A stretch of DNA of 64,000 bases, from contig SVIW01000007.1 in NCBI GenBank assembly GCA_015069295.1, positions 38,238-102,237 on the forward strand, read 5' to 3'. This DNA is from Clostridiales bacterium. GTDB lineage: Bacteria; Bacillota; Clostridia; Christensenellales; Borkfalkiaceae. The translations under genes and the position numbers were made by a program. The notes under the pieces were generated by a model. The model worked only from the letters and a program-made list of their open reading frames with translations, did not search any database and was not told where the DNA came from. How positions within the stretch are numbered: position 1 is the stretch's first letter; each line of letters starts with the position of its first letter. Positions 53,668 through 62,161 of this stretch are shown one piece after another.

Positions 53668-53790
53668 AAAGGAGATACGCTCCGCGCGGTCGCGTTGCTC
53701 TCTTGGTCGGTATGACCGATATACCACGCCCCCGTATTTGTCATACCGACCGAAATGAGCAAAGCGAATGTAGTGGAGCGTATCTCCTTT
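53668..53790. repeat. Large inverted repeat (GGAGATACGCTCC arms)
   Basis: Outer arms AAAGGAGATACGCTCC (53668-53683) and its exact complement (53775-53790), inner arms GGTCGGTATGAC (53705-53716) and its complement (53740-53751). The left half resembles 2600-2638. It looks like a mobile or REP-like palindromic unit without a gene. Confidence 0.7.
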
Positions 53791-53857
53791 TCAATCCCAG
53801 CCGCACTCGCGCGGAGTATTTGCGCATATCTGCCCCCTTTCCCGCATACAATAGCGT

Positions 53858-54379
53858 ATGAGAAAAACCCTGTATCTTTGGCAGCTCGTCGGATTGACCT
53901 TTACCGCCGTGGCGGGCACTTTGTTGCACTTTTTGTACCCTTGGACGCAAAGCAGGTTCGTCGCGTCCTTTAGCGCCGTCAACGAATCGGTTTGGGAGCA
54001 TATGAAACTGCTGTTTTTTCCTGCTTTTTTATTTGCTTTCGTCGAATACCTCTTTCTCGGGCGGTATTATAAAAATTTTTGGCAGACGAAGCTTTGCGGT
54101 ATTTTACTCGGCGTTTCGCTTATCCCCGCTCTGTTTTATACCTACAACGGGGCGTTGGGCGTTTCGCCTGCTTGGATAAATATCCTCATCTTTTTCCTCG
54201 CCGCCTTTCTCGCCTTTTATTGGGAGGGCAAGCAAATGGGAAACCGACAAACGAAGCTGACCGCTCTTGGCGCAATCTTACTCCTTTTTATGGTGGCGAT
54301 TGCTTTCGTCCTCTTTACCTTTTTTACCCCGCCCCTGCCTTTGTTTTTAGACCCGATTACGGGTGGATACGGTCTTTAA
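53858..54379 (+). CDS. DUF6512-like membrane protein
   Basis: 173 residues with about five hydrophobic helices. The first spans residues 8-28, followed by the NESVWEHMKLLFFPAF segment, which is characteristic of small Firmicute membrane proteins annotated as DUF6512. No function is known. A hairpin separates it from the convergent gene at 54450. Confidence 0.7.
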   Translation: MRKTLYLWQLVGLTFTAVAGTLLHFLYPWTQSRFVASFSAVNESVWEHMKLLFFPAFLFAFVEYLFLGRYYKNFWQTKLCGILLGVSLIPALFYTYNGALGVSPAWINILIFFLAAFLAFYWEGKQMGNRQTKLTALGAILLLFMVAIAFVLFTFFTPPLPLFLDPITGGYGL

Positions 54380-54398
54380 TACTTCTTGCCATAAAAGG

Positions 54399-54435
54399 AT
54401 ACGCGCTAAAAGCCGAATCGGCTTTTAGCGCGTAT
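54399..54435. terminator. Bidirectional hairpin between convergent genes
   Basis: A perfect 17-bp stem (54399-54415 with 54419-54435) with an AAT loop. The T-tract is weak on both sides, so its strength as a terminator is uncertain. Confidence 0.6.
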
Positions 54436-54449
54436 TGCTTTGTATATTT

Positions 54450-54818
54450 TTATAACCGTATTCCAAACAAGTCGCCACTTTCCAGCTGCTTGTTAAGTAG
54501 TCCCGCAACGAACGCTCGCTTTTCCGCCATCGTTGCTTTTTTGAAAAGGTGTTTCCACGCAAAAGCGCGGTGTTCTTTTTTATATAGATACTTTAACGAG
54601 GGAAACTGAAACGCGCCGCCTACGTACACGACGATATTGATTTCCTCGCCGCCCGAAACCTCGCGCCAATCCAAATAATCTTTCCCTTTTTTGTATCGGC
54701 AAATATACACGCAGCTGCTGTCCCCGCCCTTTTGGTAAAGATACTCGAAAGCAAACCCCTTTTCGAGTATCGGCGCGGTCAATTTTTTGATTTGTTCGGC
54801 GCTGATTACTTCGTTCAT
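54450..54818 (-). CDS. Hypothetical protein (122 residues)
   Basis: Soluble protein of mixed charge, with KKGKDYLDWREVSGGEEINIVVYV (residues about 43-66, written here as two overlapping features: a KKGKDYLDWRE turn and a GEEINIVVYV strand) and a basic C-terminal half. No motif I recognise. It lies 21 bp downstream of alaS on the same strand and is probably co-transcribed. The frame has good codon use and a plausible start (MNEVISAEQ), so it is likely real. Confidence 0.6.
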   Translation of the reverse strand: MNEVISAEQIKKLTAPILEKGFAFEYLYQKGGDSSCVYICRYKKGKDYLDWREVSGGEEINIVVYVGGAFQFPSLKYLYKKEHRAFAWKHLFKKATMAEKRAFVAGLLNKQLESGDLFGIRL

Positions 54819-54839
54819 CGCGTACCTGCCCTTATCAAT

Positions 54840-56669
54840 TTACTGTAAAACCGCTTTGATACGGCGAATACCGCTGCCGCAGCTTTGCTCTTTTTGGATT
54901 TTAAATACGCCCAATTTTCCCGTTGACTCAACGTGCGGGCCGCCGCAGATTTCTTTGGAAAAATCGCCGATGGTGTACGTTTTTACCACTTCGCCGTACT
55001 TGCTTTCAAAAAGCCCCGTAAAGCCTTCCGCTTTCGCTTCTTCCAACGTGATTTCTTTCATCACGACGGGGATATCCGCCTTGATGACTTCGTTGACCAT
55101 ATCTTCCACCGCTTTGATTTGTTCTGCGGTCATAGGCTGGGGAAGATTAAAGTCGAAACGCAAACGTTCTTCCGTAATGTTCGAACCCTTTTGGTTGACC
55201 TCGGGCGAGCATACCTTTTTAAGCGCCGCGTGCAAAAGGTGGGTTGCCGTATGCAACGCCGTCGTCGCTTCTTTATGGTCGGCAAGACCGCAAGCAAATT
55301 TCTGCTCGCTGCCCGCTTTGCTCTTATTTTGGTGTTCTTCAAACGCCGCTTTATAGCCGTCGATATCCACCGCGAACCCTCTTTCCTTCGCCATTTCGTC
55401 CGTGATTTCCACGGGGAAGCCGTAGGTGTCGTAGAGGTGGAACGCCTGCTTGCCGCCGATGACTTTTTCCGCTACGTACGCAGGGTCTTTCTGCGCCATA
55501 AACGCGTTTTTGCGTTCGATACCGCTTAAACATTTTTCAAACTCTTTCAAGCCTTGTTGCAAGGTCTTAGTGAATTTTGCCTCTTCCTTGTTCAGCTCGT
55601 CCGCGATTTTGTCGGCGTTGATAACGAGTTCGGGATATACGTCTTTATAATAGTCGATAAAGGACTGGGAAATTTTCGCAAGGCTGCCTTCGGGCAATTC
55701 GATTTTTCTGCCAAAGCGCACCGCGCGGCGGATAATCCGGCGCAAAATATAGCCTTGGTCGGTGTTAGAGGGCACAATCCCCTTTTCGTCGCCGAGCATA
55801 AAGGTCGCCGTACGGGTGTGGTCGAGGAGCACGCGGAAAGATTTGGTAACCTCTTCCGTTTCGCCGTAGGTTTTTCCCGTGAGGCTTTCGATAACTTTAA
55901 TGGCGTTTTCGAAAATGTCCGTTTCGTATACGCTGGATTTTCCGTTGAGAACGCAAAGCGCGCGTTCTAAGCCCATACCCGTGTCCACGTTCTTTTGCGA
56001 AAGCTCGGTATACGTGCCGTCCGCCTGCTTGTTAAAGCGCATAAAGACGTCGTTCCAGATTTCAAGGAAAGCGCCGCAATTACAATCGGGGTTGCAAGTC
56101 GGCGAACATTTGGGTTTGCGAATGACGAACATTTCCGTGTCCGTACCGCAAGGCCCGGTCAAGCCCGCAGGTCCCCACCAGTTGTTTTCGCGGGGCATAA
56201 AGTAGATGTTTTCCTTCTTAATCCCCGCTTTTTCCCAAAGCGCCGCCGCCTCGTTGTCGCAAGGCAGAGTATCGTCGCCGCCAAAAACGGTTACGGCGAT
56301 TTTGTCGGAAGGGATCCCCAAATACTTTTCTCCCGTCAAAAATTCGTAGCTCCAAGGGATCATCTCTTCTTTAAAATAATCGCCAAGCGACCAGTTGCCG
56401 AGCATTTCAAAGAAGGTACAATGTCTCTCGTCGCCAACGTCGTCGATATCCCCCGTGCGCACGCATTTTTGCACGTCGCAAAGGCGTTTGCCCGCAGGGT
56501 GCTTTTCGCCCAGCAAATAGGGTACGAGCGGATGCATACCCGCCGTGGTAAACAGTACGGTGGGGTCGTTTTCGGGGATAAGGGAGGCGGAAGGGATTAC
56601 CTTATGTCCCTTTTCCTTAAAAAAGCCCAAATACATTTCTCGCAAAGATTGTCCGGTATACGTTTTCAT
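54840..56669 (-). CDS. alaS: Alanyl-tRNA synthetase, short form without C-terminal domain
   Basis: 609 residues, against about 870 in most bacteria. The class II core has FTTAGMHPLVPYLLG and FFEMLGNWSLGDYFKEE, and the editing domain has the metal ligands HTATHLLHAAL (HxxxH) and CGGPHVES. The protein ends shortly after the editing domain (GSGIRRIKAVLQ), so the dimerisation/C-Ala region is absent. The stop codon is followed by a separate gene and not by a continuation of the frame. It may be the main enzyme or a second copy; that cannot be decided here. Confidence 0.92.
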   Translation of the reverse strand: MKTYTGQSLREMYLGFFKEKGHKVIPSASLIPENDPTVLFTTAGMHPLVPYLLGEKHPAGKRLCDVQKCVRTGDIDDVGDERHCTFFEMLGNWSLGDYFKEEMIPWSYEFLTGEKYLGIPSDKIAVTVFGGDDTLPCDNEAAALWEKAGIKKENIYFMPRENNWWGPAGLTGPCGTDTEMFVIRKPKCSPTCNPDCNCGAFLEIWNDVFMRFNKQADGTYTELSQKNVDTGMGLERALCVLNGKSSVYETDIFENAIKVIESLTGKTYGETEEVTKSFRVLLDHTRTATFMLGDEKGIVPSNTDQGYILRRIIRRAVRFGRKIELPEGSLAKISQSFIDYYKDVYPELVINADKIADELNKEEAKFTKTLQQGLKEFEKCLSGIERKNAFMAQKDPAYVAEKVIGGKQAFHLYDTYGFPVEITDEMAKERGFAVDIDGYKAAFEEHQNKSKAGSEQKFACGLADHKEATTALHTATHLLHAALKKVCSPEVNQKGSNITEERLRFDFNLPQPMTAEQIKAVEDMVNEVIKADIPVVMKEITLEEAKAEGFTGLFESKYGEVVKTYTIGDFSKEICGGPHVESTGKLGVFKIQKEQSCGSGIRRIKAVLQ

Positions 56670-56734
56670 AAGTTTACCTCTTCGTTTTTCGTCGTTGTCG
56701 TTTTATGGTATTGGCGAAAATCGCCACTTTTTAC

Positions 56735-56764
56735 ATTATAAATGTAAAACCCCGCGTTTGTCAA
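56735..56764 (-). promoter_or_regulatory. Promoter of alaS, inside the upstream terminator
   Basis: Minus-strand TTGACA (56764-56759), 18-bp spacer, TATAAT (56740-56735). The -35 box lies in the loop and arm of the terminator hairpin of the preceding gene. A small hairpin, GGCGA-AAA-TCGCC (56713-56725), is in the leader. Confidence 0.85.
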
Positions 56765-56776
56765 GCAAACGCGGGG
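56750..56776 (-). terminator. Terminator of the leucine-rich-repeat lipoprotein gene
   Basis: A perfect 11-bp stem, CCCCGCGTTTG with CAAACGCGGGG around TCAAG; TTTTACATTT follows on the minus strand. Confidence 0.85.
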
Positions 56777-56867
56777 CGTTTATTATAATTTTAAAGCAAG
56801 CCTTTTTCAAGACTACGCTCGCTTTGTATTCGCAAAGCACAAAACGGCGTTTACGCCCACGGAGAAG

Positions 56868-58601
56868 TTATTTCGTTCCCTCTCCCCACAGCACGGGACG
56901 TTCGGATTTATTCCACGACGCGTCCCATCCGCTCGGTTTACTTCCCGCTTCACAATAAATCGTCAAATTGTTGCAATACGAAAACGCGCGCTCTCTAATA
57001 GTCGCTACGCTGGCAGGAATCGTGATTTCTTTTAAGGCTGTACAATTTTCAAAGGCGGATTTGCCTATAGAAGTAACGCTGTTTGGAATATTGATTTTCT
57101 CCAACGAATCGCACCAGTAAAAAGCATAGTTACCGATTTTCGTTACGCTTTCAGGAATTACTACTTCGGTAAAATCCCCGCCGTAAAGCGCATAATCGTG
57201 GATTTCCGTAACCCCGTCAGGAATATACAGTTGCGTAATCAATTCGCCGTCCAGATACCAATTTTTTGCATAATTTACAGGGTTCGATTTTCCGCTGACA
57301 AAATAAATATTAAACCAAGCCGCCAAGTCCGTAATATACACGTCCGTCAACGCGCTACACGTGCTAAACGCATTGTCCGCGATTGTTATTATACCGTTGC
57401 CCAAAGTTACCGACGTTAAATTGACGCAATTCCCAAACGCAGCCTCGTCAATAAACGTTACGCTATCGGGAATAACGATTTCCGTCAACCTTGCGTCGTT
57501 TAAAAAAGCCTGATGCTGAATTTTTGTTACGGGAATCCCGTCCACTTCGTCGGGAATTACCACTTTGCCACCCGAACAAGTACCCATACCCGTCAGGATA
57601 TAATACTCTCCGTTGCCGCTTAAGCTAAAGGCTAATCCCTCGCTTGGAACGGGCGCGCCGCATACGGAGCAAGTCCCCTCTTCAAAATTATGTCCTAATT
57701 TCGTCCCCTCGTCTGCTACCGTGTCCGTTTCCCCGCAACCGTAGTCGCACTCCGCCGTCTTCGTGCCGTCTTCCGTGCAAGTTGCGTCGTCGTTGGGAAT
57801 ATAGTCGGTAAACGAATGGCTACAAACCGATATCGGGGGCAATTCGCCCACCGTCGCGCCGTCGTATGTAATCGTTATGGAAAACTTGATACTTTCCGTA
57901 CTCGTTCCCTCTTCGCCCGTTATCGTTTCCGCGACTTCCATTACGTAAGAATACAGCAATCCGTCCACGAATTTAAGTTCTACTTTACTGCTGTCGTTTC
58001 CTCCCAAGCCTTCCAAAACGTACGTACCGTCCACGTTTTGAAAGTCTGCGTACGTTTCGAAAAACAACGCGAGGGAAACGTCGATGGTACTAAATACTCC
58101 GCCGACCGTAGCGGTAATCTCCTCCCCGTAAGGAGAGCAATCCCATTCTTCTTGATTCTCTCTCCACCAGCCCATCGCCACGCCGTCTATAAAGCCTACG
58201 TACATTTCGGTCGTAAACGGTTTGTCTTGATAGGAAATCATCTCTCCGTCGTCTTCGTTTGGATAATACCCCGACATAGTTCCCGTTGCGATTTGGTGCA
58301 GTTTTCCGTCTGCGACCTTTGCCGTTGCCGTGCCCTCTTCTATCATAAAGTATTCGCCCATACGCTCTTCCATCGTCGCCGTATAGGTCAGCGTTGCGTT
58401 CGTTTTCGCTTCCGTATCGGCAATCGCTTGTTGCCAAGCCGCTTCGTCTGCGAGCGTTTCTCCTTTTATCTCCGTTTCGGGCGCGGGTTTTTCAGGCTTA
58501 GAAGTGGGATTTTCGTCTTCCGCTTCGCCGCAAGCCGCAAAACCGAGTACGCCCATCAAGCCCATCGTCAACGCCAAAACTGCCGCTATTTTCTTTCTCA
58601 T
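56868..58601 (-). CDS. Leucine-rich-repeat (BspA-type) surface lipoprotein
   Basis: 577 residues. A lipoprotein signal with lipobox LGFAAC (Cys24) and a Pro/Glu linker is followed by a domain of about 200 residues with no clear match. Next comes a cysteine-rich stretch (CSHSFTDY, ATCTEDGTKTAECDYGCG, GTCSVCGAP; about 270-320), then BspA-type repeats (about 345-560) with units such as LTEIVIPDSVTFIDEAAF. Such proteins are exposed on the cell surface and often bind host or neighbour molecules. It lies 13 bp downstream of cysS but is unrelated in function. Confidence 0.88.
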   Translation of the reverse strand: MRKKIAAVLALTMGLMGVLGFAACGEAEDENPTSKPEKPAPETEIKGETLADEAAWQQAIADTEAKTNATLTYTATMEERMGEYFMIEEGTATAKVADGKLHQIATGTMSGYYPNEDDGEMISYQDKPFTTEMYVGFIDGVAMGWWRENQEEWDCSPYGEEITATVGGVFSTIDVSLALFFETYADFQNVDGTYVLEGLGGNDSSKVELKFVDGLLYSYVMEVAETITGEEGTSTESIKFSITITYDGATVGELPPISVCSHSFTDYIPNDDATCTEDGTKTAECDYGCGETDTVADEGTKLGHNFEEGTCSVCGAPVPSEGLAFSLSGNGEYYILTGMGTCSGGKVVIPDEVDGIPVTKIQHQAFLNDARLTEIVIPDSVTFIDEAAFGNCVNLTSVTLGNGIITIADNAFSTCSALTDVYITDLAAWFNIYFVSGKSNPVNYAKNWYLDGELITQLYIPDGVTEIHDYALYGGDFTEVVIPESVTKIGNYAFYWCDSLEKINIPNSVTSIGKSAFENCTALKEITIPASVATIRERAFSYCNNLTIYCEAGSKPSGWDASWNKSERPVLWGEGTK

Positions 58602-58614
58602 TTTTCTTCCCCTT

Positions 58615-60063
58615 TTAATTTTTAATCAATTCGTAGCCCGTCTTGCTGTCCTTGACCGCATAGCCCATTTCCGCAAGCTTGGCTCTAAGCTCGTCGCTCT
58701 TTGCCCAATCGCGGTTGACCCTTGCTTCCCAACGCTCCTTTGCAATCGCTTGGACTTCGGCGGGGATATCGGACGAGTTCTTGCTTTCGTACCAAGCAAG
58801 ATATTCCTGCGCGTTTTTACGGAAAAGCCCTAACAAAGAATAGGTTTGGCGGATTTGCGCCGCAAAAGAGAGCGCGGTAAAATAGTCCCCCGATTTGCCC
58901 GTGTTTAACAGCTTTTTCATCTCCTTGAAATACGCGAAGAGGTTGGAAAGCGCAAGCGCGGTGTTAAAATCGTCGCTCATACATTGGTTAAATTCTTTTT
59001 CCACCCTTTCCGAAGCTGCCGCCGCCGCAAGCGCGTCGTCGTTGTCAAGCGTAAATTCTAAACCGCTGAGTTTCCCAATCACCTTTTCCACCAGCGCAAG
59101 CACCGTATAAAATTCGTACAAGTGCTTTTCCGCTTCGGGGAACAAGTCGTCCGTTACGTTGATGTCGTTGCGGTAGTTGGTTTGAAGGAGCGCGAATTTT
59201 ATCGCTTCGTCCGAATATTTTTCCAAAAGCTCGGCAAGGAGCAGGCTGTTGCCCAAGGATTTACTCATTTTTTGACCGTTGACCTTAATCAAGCCGTTGT
59301 GCGTCCAATATCTTACGAAGGGCTTGCCCGTCAACGCCTCCGTCTGCGCGATTTCGTTTTCGTGGTGAGGGAAGATAAGGTCTCTGCCGCCGCCGTGGAT
59401 ATCGATTTGTTCGCCAAACGCCGCGCGGTTCATTGCAGAACATTCGATATGCCAGCCCGGTCTACCCTTGCCCCAAGGGGATTCCCAATAAATTTCGCCG
59501 GGTTTCGCGCTCTTCCAAAGGGCGAAGTCGTAGGCGTTTTTCTTCTCGTCGTCGTTGTCCACGCGCACGCCGTCCAACGCGTCTTCTATGTTGCGGTTGG
59601 AAAGCTTGCCATAGCCGGGATAGGAAGCAACGTCAAAGTATACGTCCCCGTTTTTCGTGGAGTACGCGTGTCCTTTTTCAATCAGCGCGGAAACGAATTC
59701 GATGATGTTTTGGATATTTTGCGTAGCTTTCAGCCATACGTCGGGGTCGTCCACGTGGAATTTTTCCATAATTGCGTTGATGTTTTCAATCATTTTCGCC
59801 GCATATTCGTCTGCGGGGATTCCCGTTTCGTTGGATTTTGCGATAATTTTATCGTCCACGTCCGTATAGTTGCGGGCATAGGTAACGTCATAGCCCAATT
59901 TTTTTAAATATTTCCGCATAATATCGTAGATCAGCGCTTGATAGCCGTGCCCGATATGCGCTTCCCCCGACACCGTAATCCCGCAAGCGTACATTTTTAC
60001 TTTGTTGTCTTCCAGGGGGATAAATTCTTCCTTTCTTTTGGTCAACGAATTGTAGATTTTCAT
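58615..60063 (-). CDS. cysS: Cysteinyl-tRNA synthetase
   Basis: 482 residues. Class I enzyme with a HIGH-type motif in GEAHIGHG (about 35) and KMSKSLGN (about 270). The first zinc-ligand region reads [13 protein letters not shown], not the more common CGPTVYD, a minor variant. Zinc ligands further on lie in WHIECSAM and [14 protein letters not shown]. It is 44 bp downstream of cysE, and both are under a Cys-type T-box. Confidence 0.95.
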   Translation of the reverse strand: MKIYNSLTKRKEEFIPLEDNKVKMYACGITVSGEAHIGHGYQALIYDIMRKYLKKLGYDVTYARNYTDVDDKIIAKSNETGIPADEYAAKMIENINAIMEKFHVDDPDVWLKATQNIQNIIEFVSALIEKGHAYSTKNGDVYFDVASYPGYGKLSNRNIEDALDGVRVDNDDEKKNAYDFALWKSAKPGEIYWESPWGKGRPGWHIECSAMNRAAFGEQIDIHGGGRDLIFPHHENEIAQTEALTGKPFVRYWTHNGLIKVNGQKMSKSLGNSLLLAELLEKYSDEAIKFALLQTNYRNDINVTDDLFPEAEKHLYEFYTVLALVEKVIGKLSGLEFTLDNDDALAAAAASERVEKEFNQCMSDDFNTALALSNLFAYFKEMKKLLNTGKSGDYFTALSFAAQIRQTYSLLGLFRKNAQEYLAWYESKNSSDIPAEVQAIAKERWEARVNRDWAKSDELRAKLAEMGYAVKDSKTGYELIKN

Positions 60064-60107
60064 AATTTTTTCTCCTATATTTATCTTTCAACGCATACAC
60101 GGTATGC

Positions 60108-60749
60108 TCATTTTTTCTTTTTGCTTGCTTCTTCTGCAATTCTCGCCGCCTCTTTTGCCTGCGCTTCTTTCGCCTCGAAGGACAGGGCGTGCAGAGCCGC
60201 AATCCCCGACTTCACACCGTCCGCTTCAGGCGGGCGAATACGCACGATACGCCCCGGTACGCCAACGACGGTTGCGTACGGCGGGATTTCCTTTAAAACG
60301 ACGGCGCCTGCGCCGATTTTTGCGCCCTCCCCTACGGTGAAGCCGCCTAAAACCTTAGCGCCCGCGGAAATGGTTACGTTTTCCATAATCGTTGGATGAC
60401 GTTTGCCGCGTTCTTTGCCCGTACCGCCGAGCGTTACGCCTTGATAAATCACCGTGCCTTTATGCACCTCGGCAGTTTCGCCGATGACGACCCCCATACC
60501 GTGGTCGATAAAGACGCCGCCCTCGATTTTTGCCGCGGGATGGATTTCTATCCCCGTGAAAAATCTCGCCATCTGGCTGATGATGCGCGCGATAAGCTTT
60601 AATTTGATTTTGTGGAAAAAATACGCGACTCGATGCCACGAAAGCGCGTGCACTCCCGAATAGGTGAGTAAAATTTCAAAGGCGTTGCGCGCCGCCGGGT
60701 CGTTTTGTTTTGCCGCTTTGACGTCTGCTCTTAAATTTTTAAACCACAT
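60108..60749 (-). CDS. cysE: Serine O-acetyltransferase
   Basis: 213 residues. It makes O-acetylserine from serine and acetyl-CoA, the first step of cysteine synthesis. An N-terminal helical region is followed by the left-handed beta-helix (HPAAKIEGGVFIDHGMGVVIG onward, written as FIDHGMGVVIGETAEV; GTGKERGKRHPTI; IGAGAVVLKEIP). The C-terminus has an Ala/Lys/Glu-rich tail. It is the first gene after the T-box leader, so both cysteine supply and tRNA charging respond to uncharged tRNA-Cys. Confidence 0.94.
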   Translation of the reverse strand: MWFKNLRADVKAAKQNDPAARNAFEILLTYSGVHALSWHRVAYFFHKIKLKLIARIISQMARFFTGIEIHPAAKIEGGVFIDHGMGVVIGETAEVHKGTVIYQGVTLGGTGKERGKRHPTIMENVTISAGAKVLGGFTVGEGAKIGAGAVVLKEIPPYATVVGVPGRIVRIRPPEADGVKSGIAALHALSFEAKEAQAKEAARIAEEASKKKK

Positions 60750-60810
60750 AACGCCACCTCCCGTTTTTTATTTTTTCCTCTCTTCCTTTCTATTCTTCCT
60801 TTGGTAAAAT

Positions 60811-61050
60811 AAAAAACCCGCCCTTATATCATATAAAGGCGGGGTAAATCGCTGTTCCACTTTATTTCAGAAAACCGTAGTTTTCCCTCGTATGCCCGAT
60901 AACGGAGGTCGCCGCAGAGGATTAGTCTGTCCTAATAACGCAAAAACGCACTTTCACCGATTTTTAAGACTTGCAACGCTTTCAGCCTACGGCGTTGCTC
61001 TCTGTGGTTATCCTAAAAAAGACGGTTACTCTTTTCTTGCTCGGATATTC
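60811..61050 (-). promoter_or_regulatory. T-box leader of cysE-cysS, probably tRNA-Cys specific
   Basis: On the minus strand the leader has AGAGTA (61032-61027), AGAGAGC (61003-60997) followed by an arm pairing GCAACGC with GCGTTGC around CTGAAAG, and the T-box-like GTGGAACAGCG (60860-60850). A terminator hairpin CCCGCC..GGCGGG with a TTTTTT tract ends at 60811. The TGGA of the T-box would pair with a UCCA tRNA end, fitting the U73 discriminator of tRNA-Cys. A TGC triplet lies in the 3' strand of stem I, but I cannot be sure which TGC is the specifier. Confidence 0.8.
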
Positions 61051-61060
61051 AGTTTTTATT

Positions 61061-61089
61061 ATTGTAGCACACAATTTGCTAAAAAGCAA
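61061..61089 (-). promoter_or_regulatory. Promoter of the cysE-cysS operon
   Basis: Minus-strand TTGCTT (61089-61084), 17-bp spacer, TACAAT (61066-61061), giving a start near 61054 just before the T-box leader. Confidence 0.75.
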
Positions 61090-61093
61090 GCGT

Positions 61094-61259
61094 TTTGCAA
61101 CGTTCCGTTGCAGCAAGATGATCTTGCAGCTAGTCTTTCTATCTTTCCGAAAATTTTAATGCAACAAGCTATTTGGCAGGCTTTGCTTTTCAACAAGACA
61201 ACCGCGCGGTTACACAAAACCGTCGTTTTGTTTCAAGGTAGATATGTTTGCGCGGTTCT
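61094..61259 (-). repeat. Modular hairpin repeat, copy 5 (downstream of the 208-residue gene)
   Basis: Starts directly at the stop codon of the gene at 61260. It carries the hairpins GCAACGGAACGTTGC and GCAAGATCATCTTGC with AGCT between, the word CATTAAAATTTTCGGAAAGA and a diverged first half (AACCGCGC, GTGTAACCGCGCGG). It is the most diverged copy, but modules and order agree. Confidence 0.7.
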
Positions 61260-61886
61260 TTATTTTAAAAACAAGTTCGCAACGCTGTATTCGTTTAACG
61301 CCTCCTCTACCATCGCGCGGTTGTAGACTCTGTTTTGCAAAAGATAGGCAAGGACTACGTCCTTAACTACGGCAAAATCAAACTCGTACCCGCAAAGATT
61401 ACAAAGCGCGGTGGTATCCTCAAACGAGAGATGCGCCGCAAGGGCGAGCGAAAGCAACAGGTTTTTCGTCGGCAAAAATTTGTTTTTGCGGATTCCCTTC
61501 CAAATTTCCTCGGAAATATCCAGAGTTTCCAAAGCGTCCGCGTCGGTGAAATCGTACTTTTCCAATACCTTTTTCAAATTTTTATAAAAGGCGTATTTGG
61601 AAAAACGGTTTTTCAGACGGGTAAACCCGCCTATGGGCTGAAAGGAAAAGGAAAAAGTCAAATCGGTCAGCCGCGTTTTTAATTCGGCAAGAAGTTTGTC
61701 TTTTTTCTCCTGCTTTGCAAGGCGCAAATTCTCCGAAGGCAGAGTATAGGTGATCGTTCTGCCAAACTCGTCTATCTTCGAACCCTGCATCAAGGGCATT
61801 TTATAATCGGGCAAAATAGAAATTTTGTCGTAGCTTGCGTATTTTTCGCAAAAATATTCGTCCAAATCGGCAATAAAATGGGACAT
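61260..61886 (-). CDS. Uncharacterised protein with a C-terminal helical domain
   Basis: 208 residues. The N-terminal half contains a Lys/Leu-rich helix. The C-terminal half (about 130-205), with KGIRKNKFLPTKNLLLSLALA and LCNLCGYEFDF, resembles an all-helical domain found at the end of many Firmicute signalling or toxin-associated proteins (pattern: PTKxxxLxLALxLxL, LxxxGYxF). I do not recognise a catalytic domain. It is monocistronic and is followed by repeat copy 5. Confidence 0.65.
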   Translation of the reverse strand: MSHFIADLDEYFCEKYASYDKISILPDYKMPLMQGSKIDEFGRTITYTLPSENLRLAKQEKKDKLLAELKTRLTDLTFSFSFQPIGGFTRLKNRFSKYAFYKNLKKVLEKYDFTDADALETLDISEEIWKGIRKNKFLPTKNLLLSLALAAHLSFEDTTALCNLCGYEFDFAVVKDVVLAYLLQNRVYNRAMVEEALNEYSVANLFLK

Positions 61887-62161
61887 AGGAGTTTCTTCCT
61901 TCTTTTTTCTTCCCTTCTATTATACCAAACGCGAGGAAAAATCGCAAGCAAAAACGGGTGAAATTTCTATCCTTGCTTTTTCACTTTTCTGTTCGTTTTT
62001 TACAAGAAAAAATTATGGAAATGAAAAAAGGCGCGGTTTATTTTTGTGAAAATGTGAAAAATAAGGATAAAAAATGAAAATCCTTGTAGAATTAGTTGCT
62101 ATTTTGTTATTTTTGTGTTACATTTAATGCGTACAACGACACAAGAAAAAGGAGCACGAAA

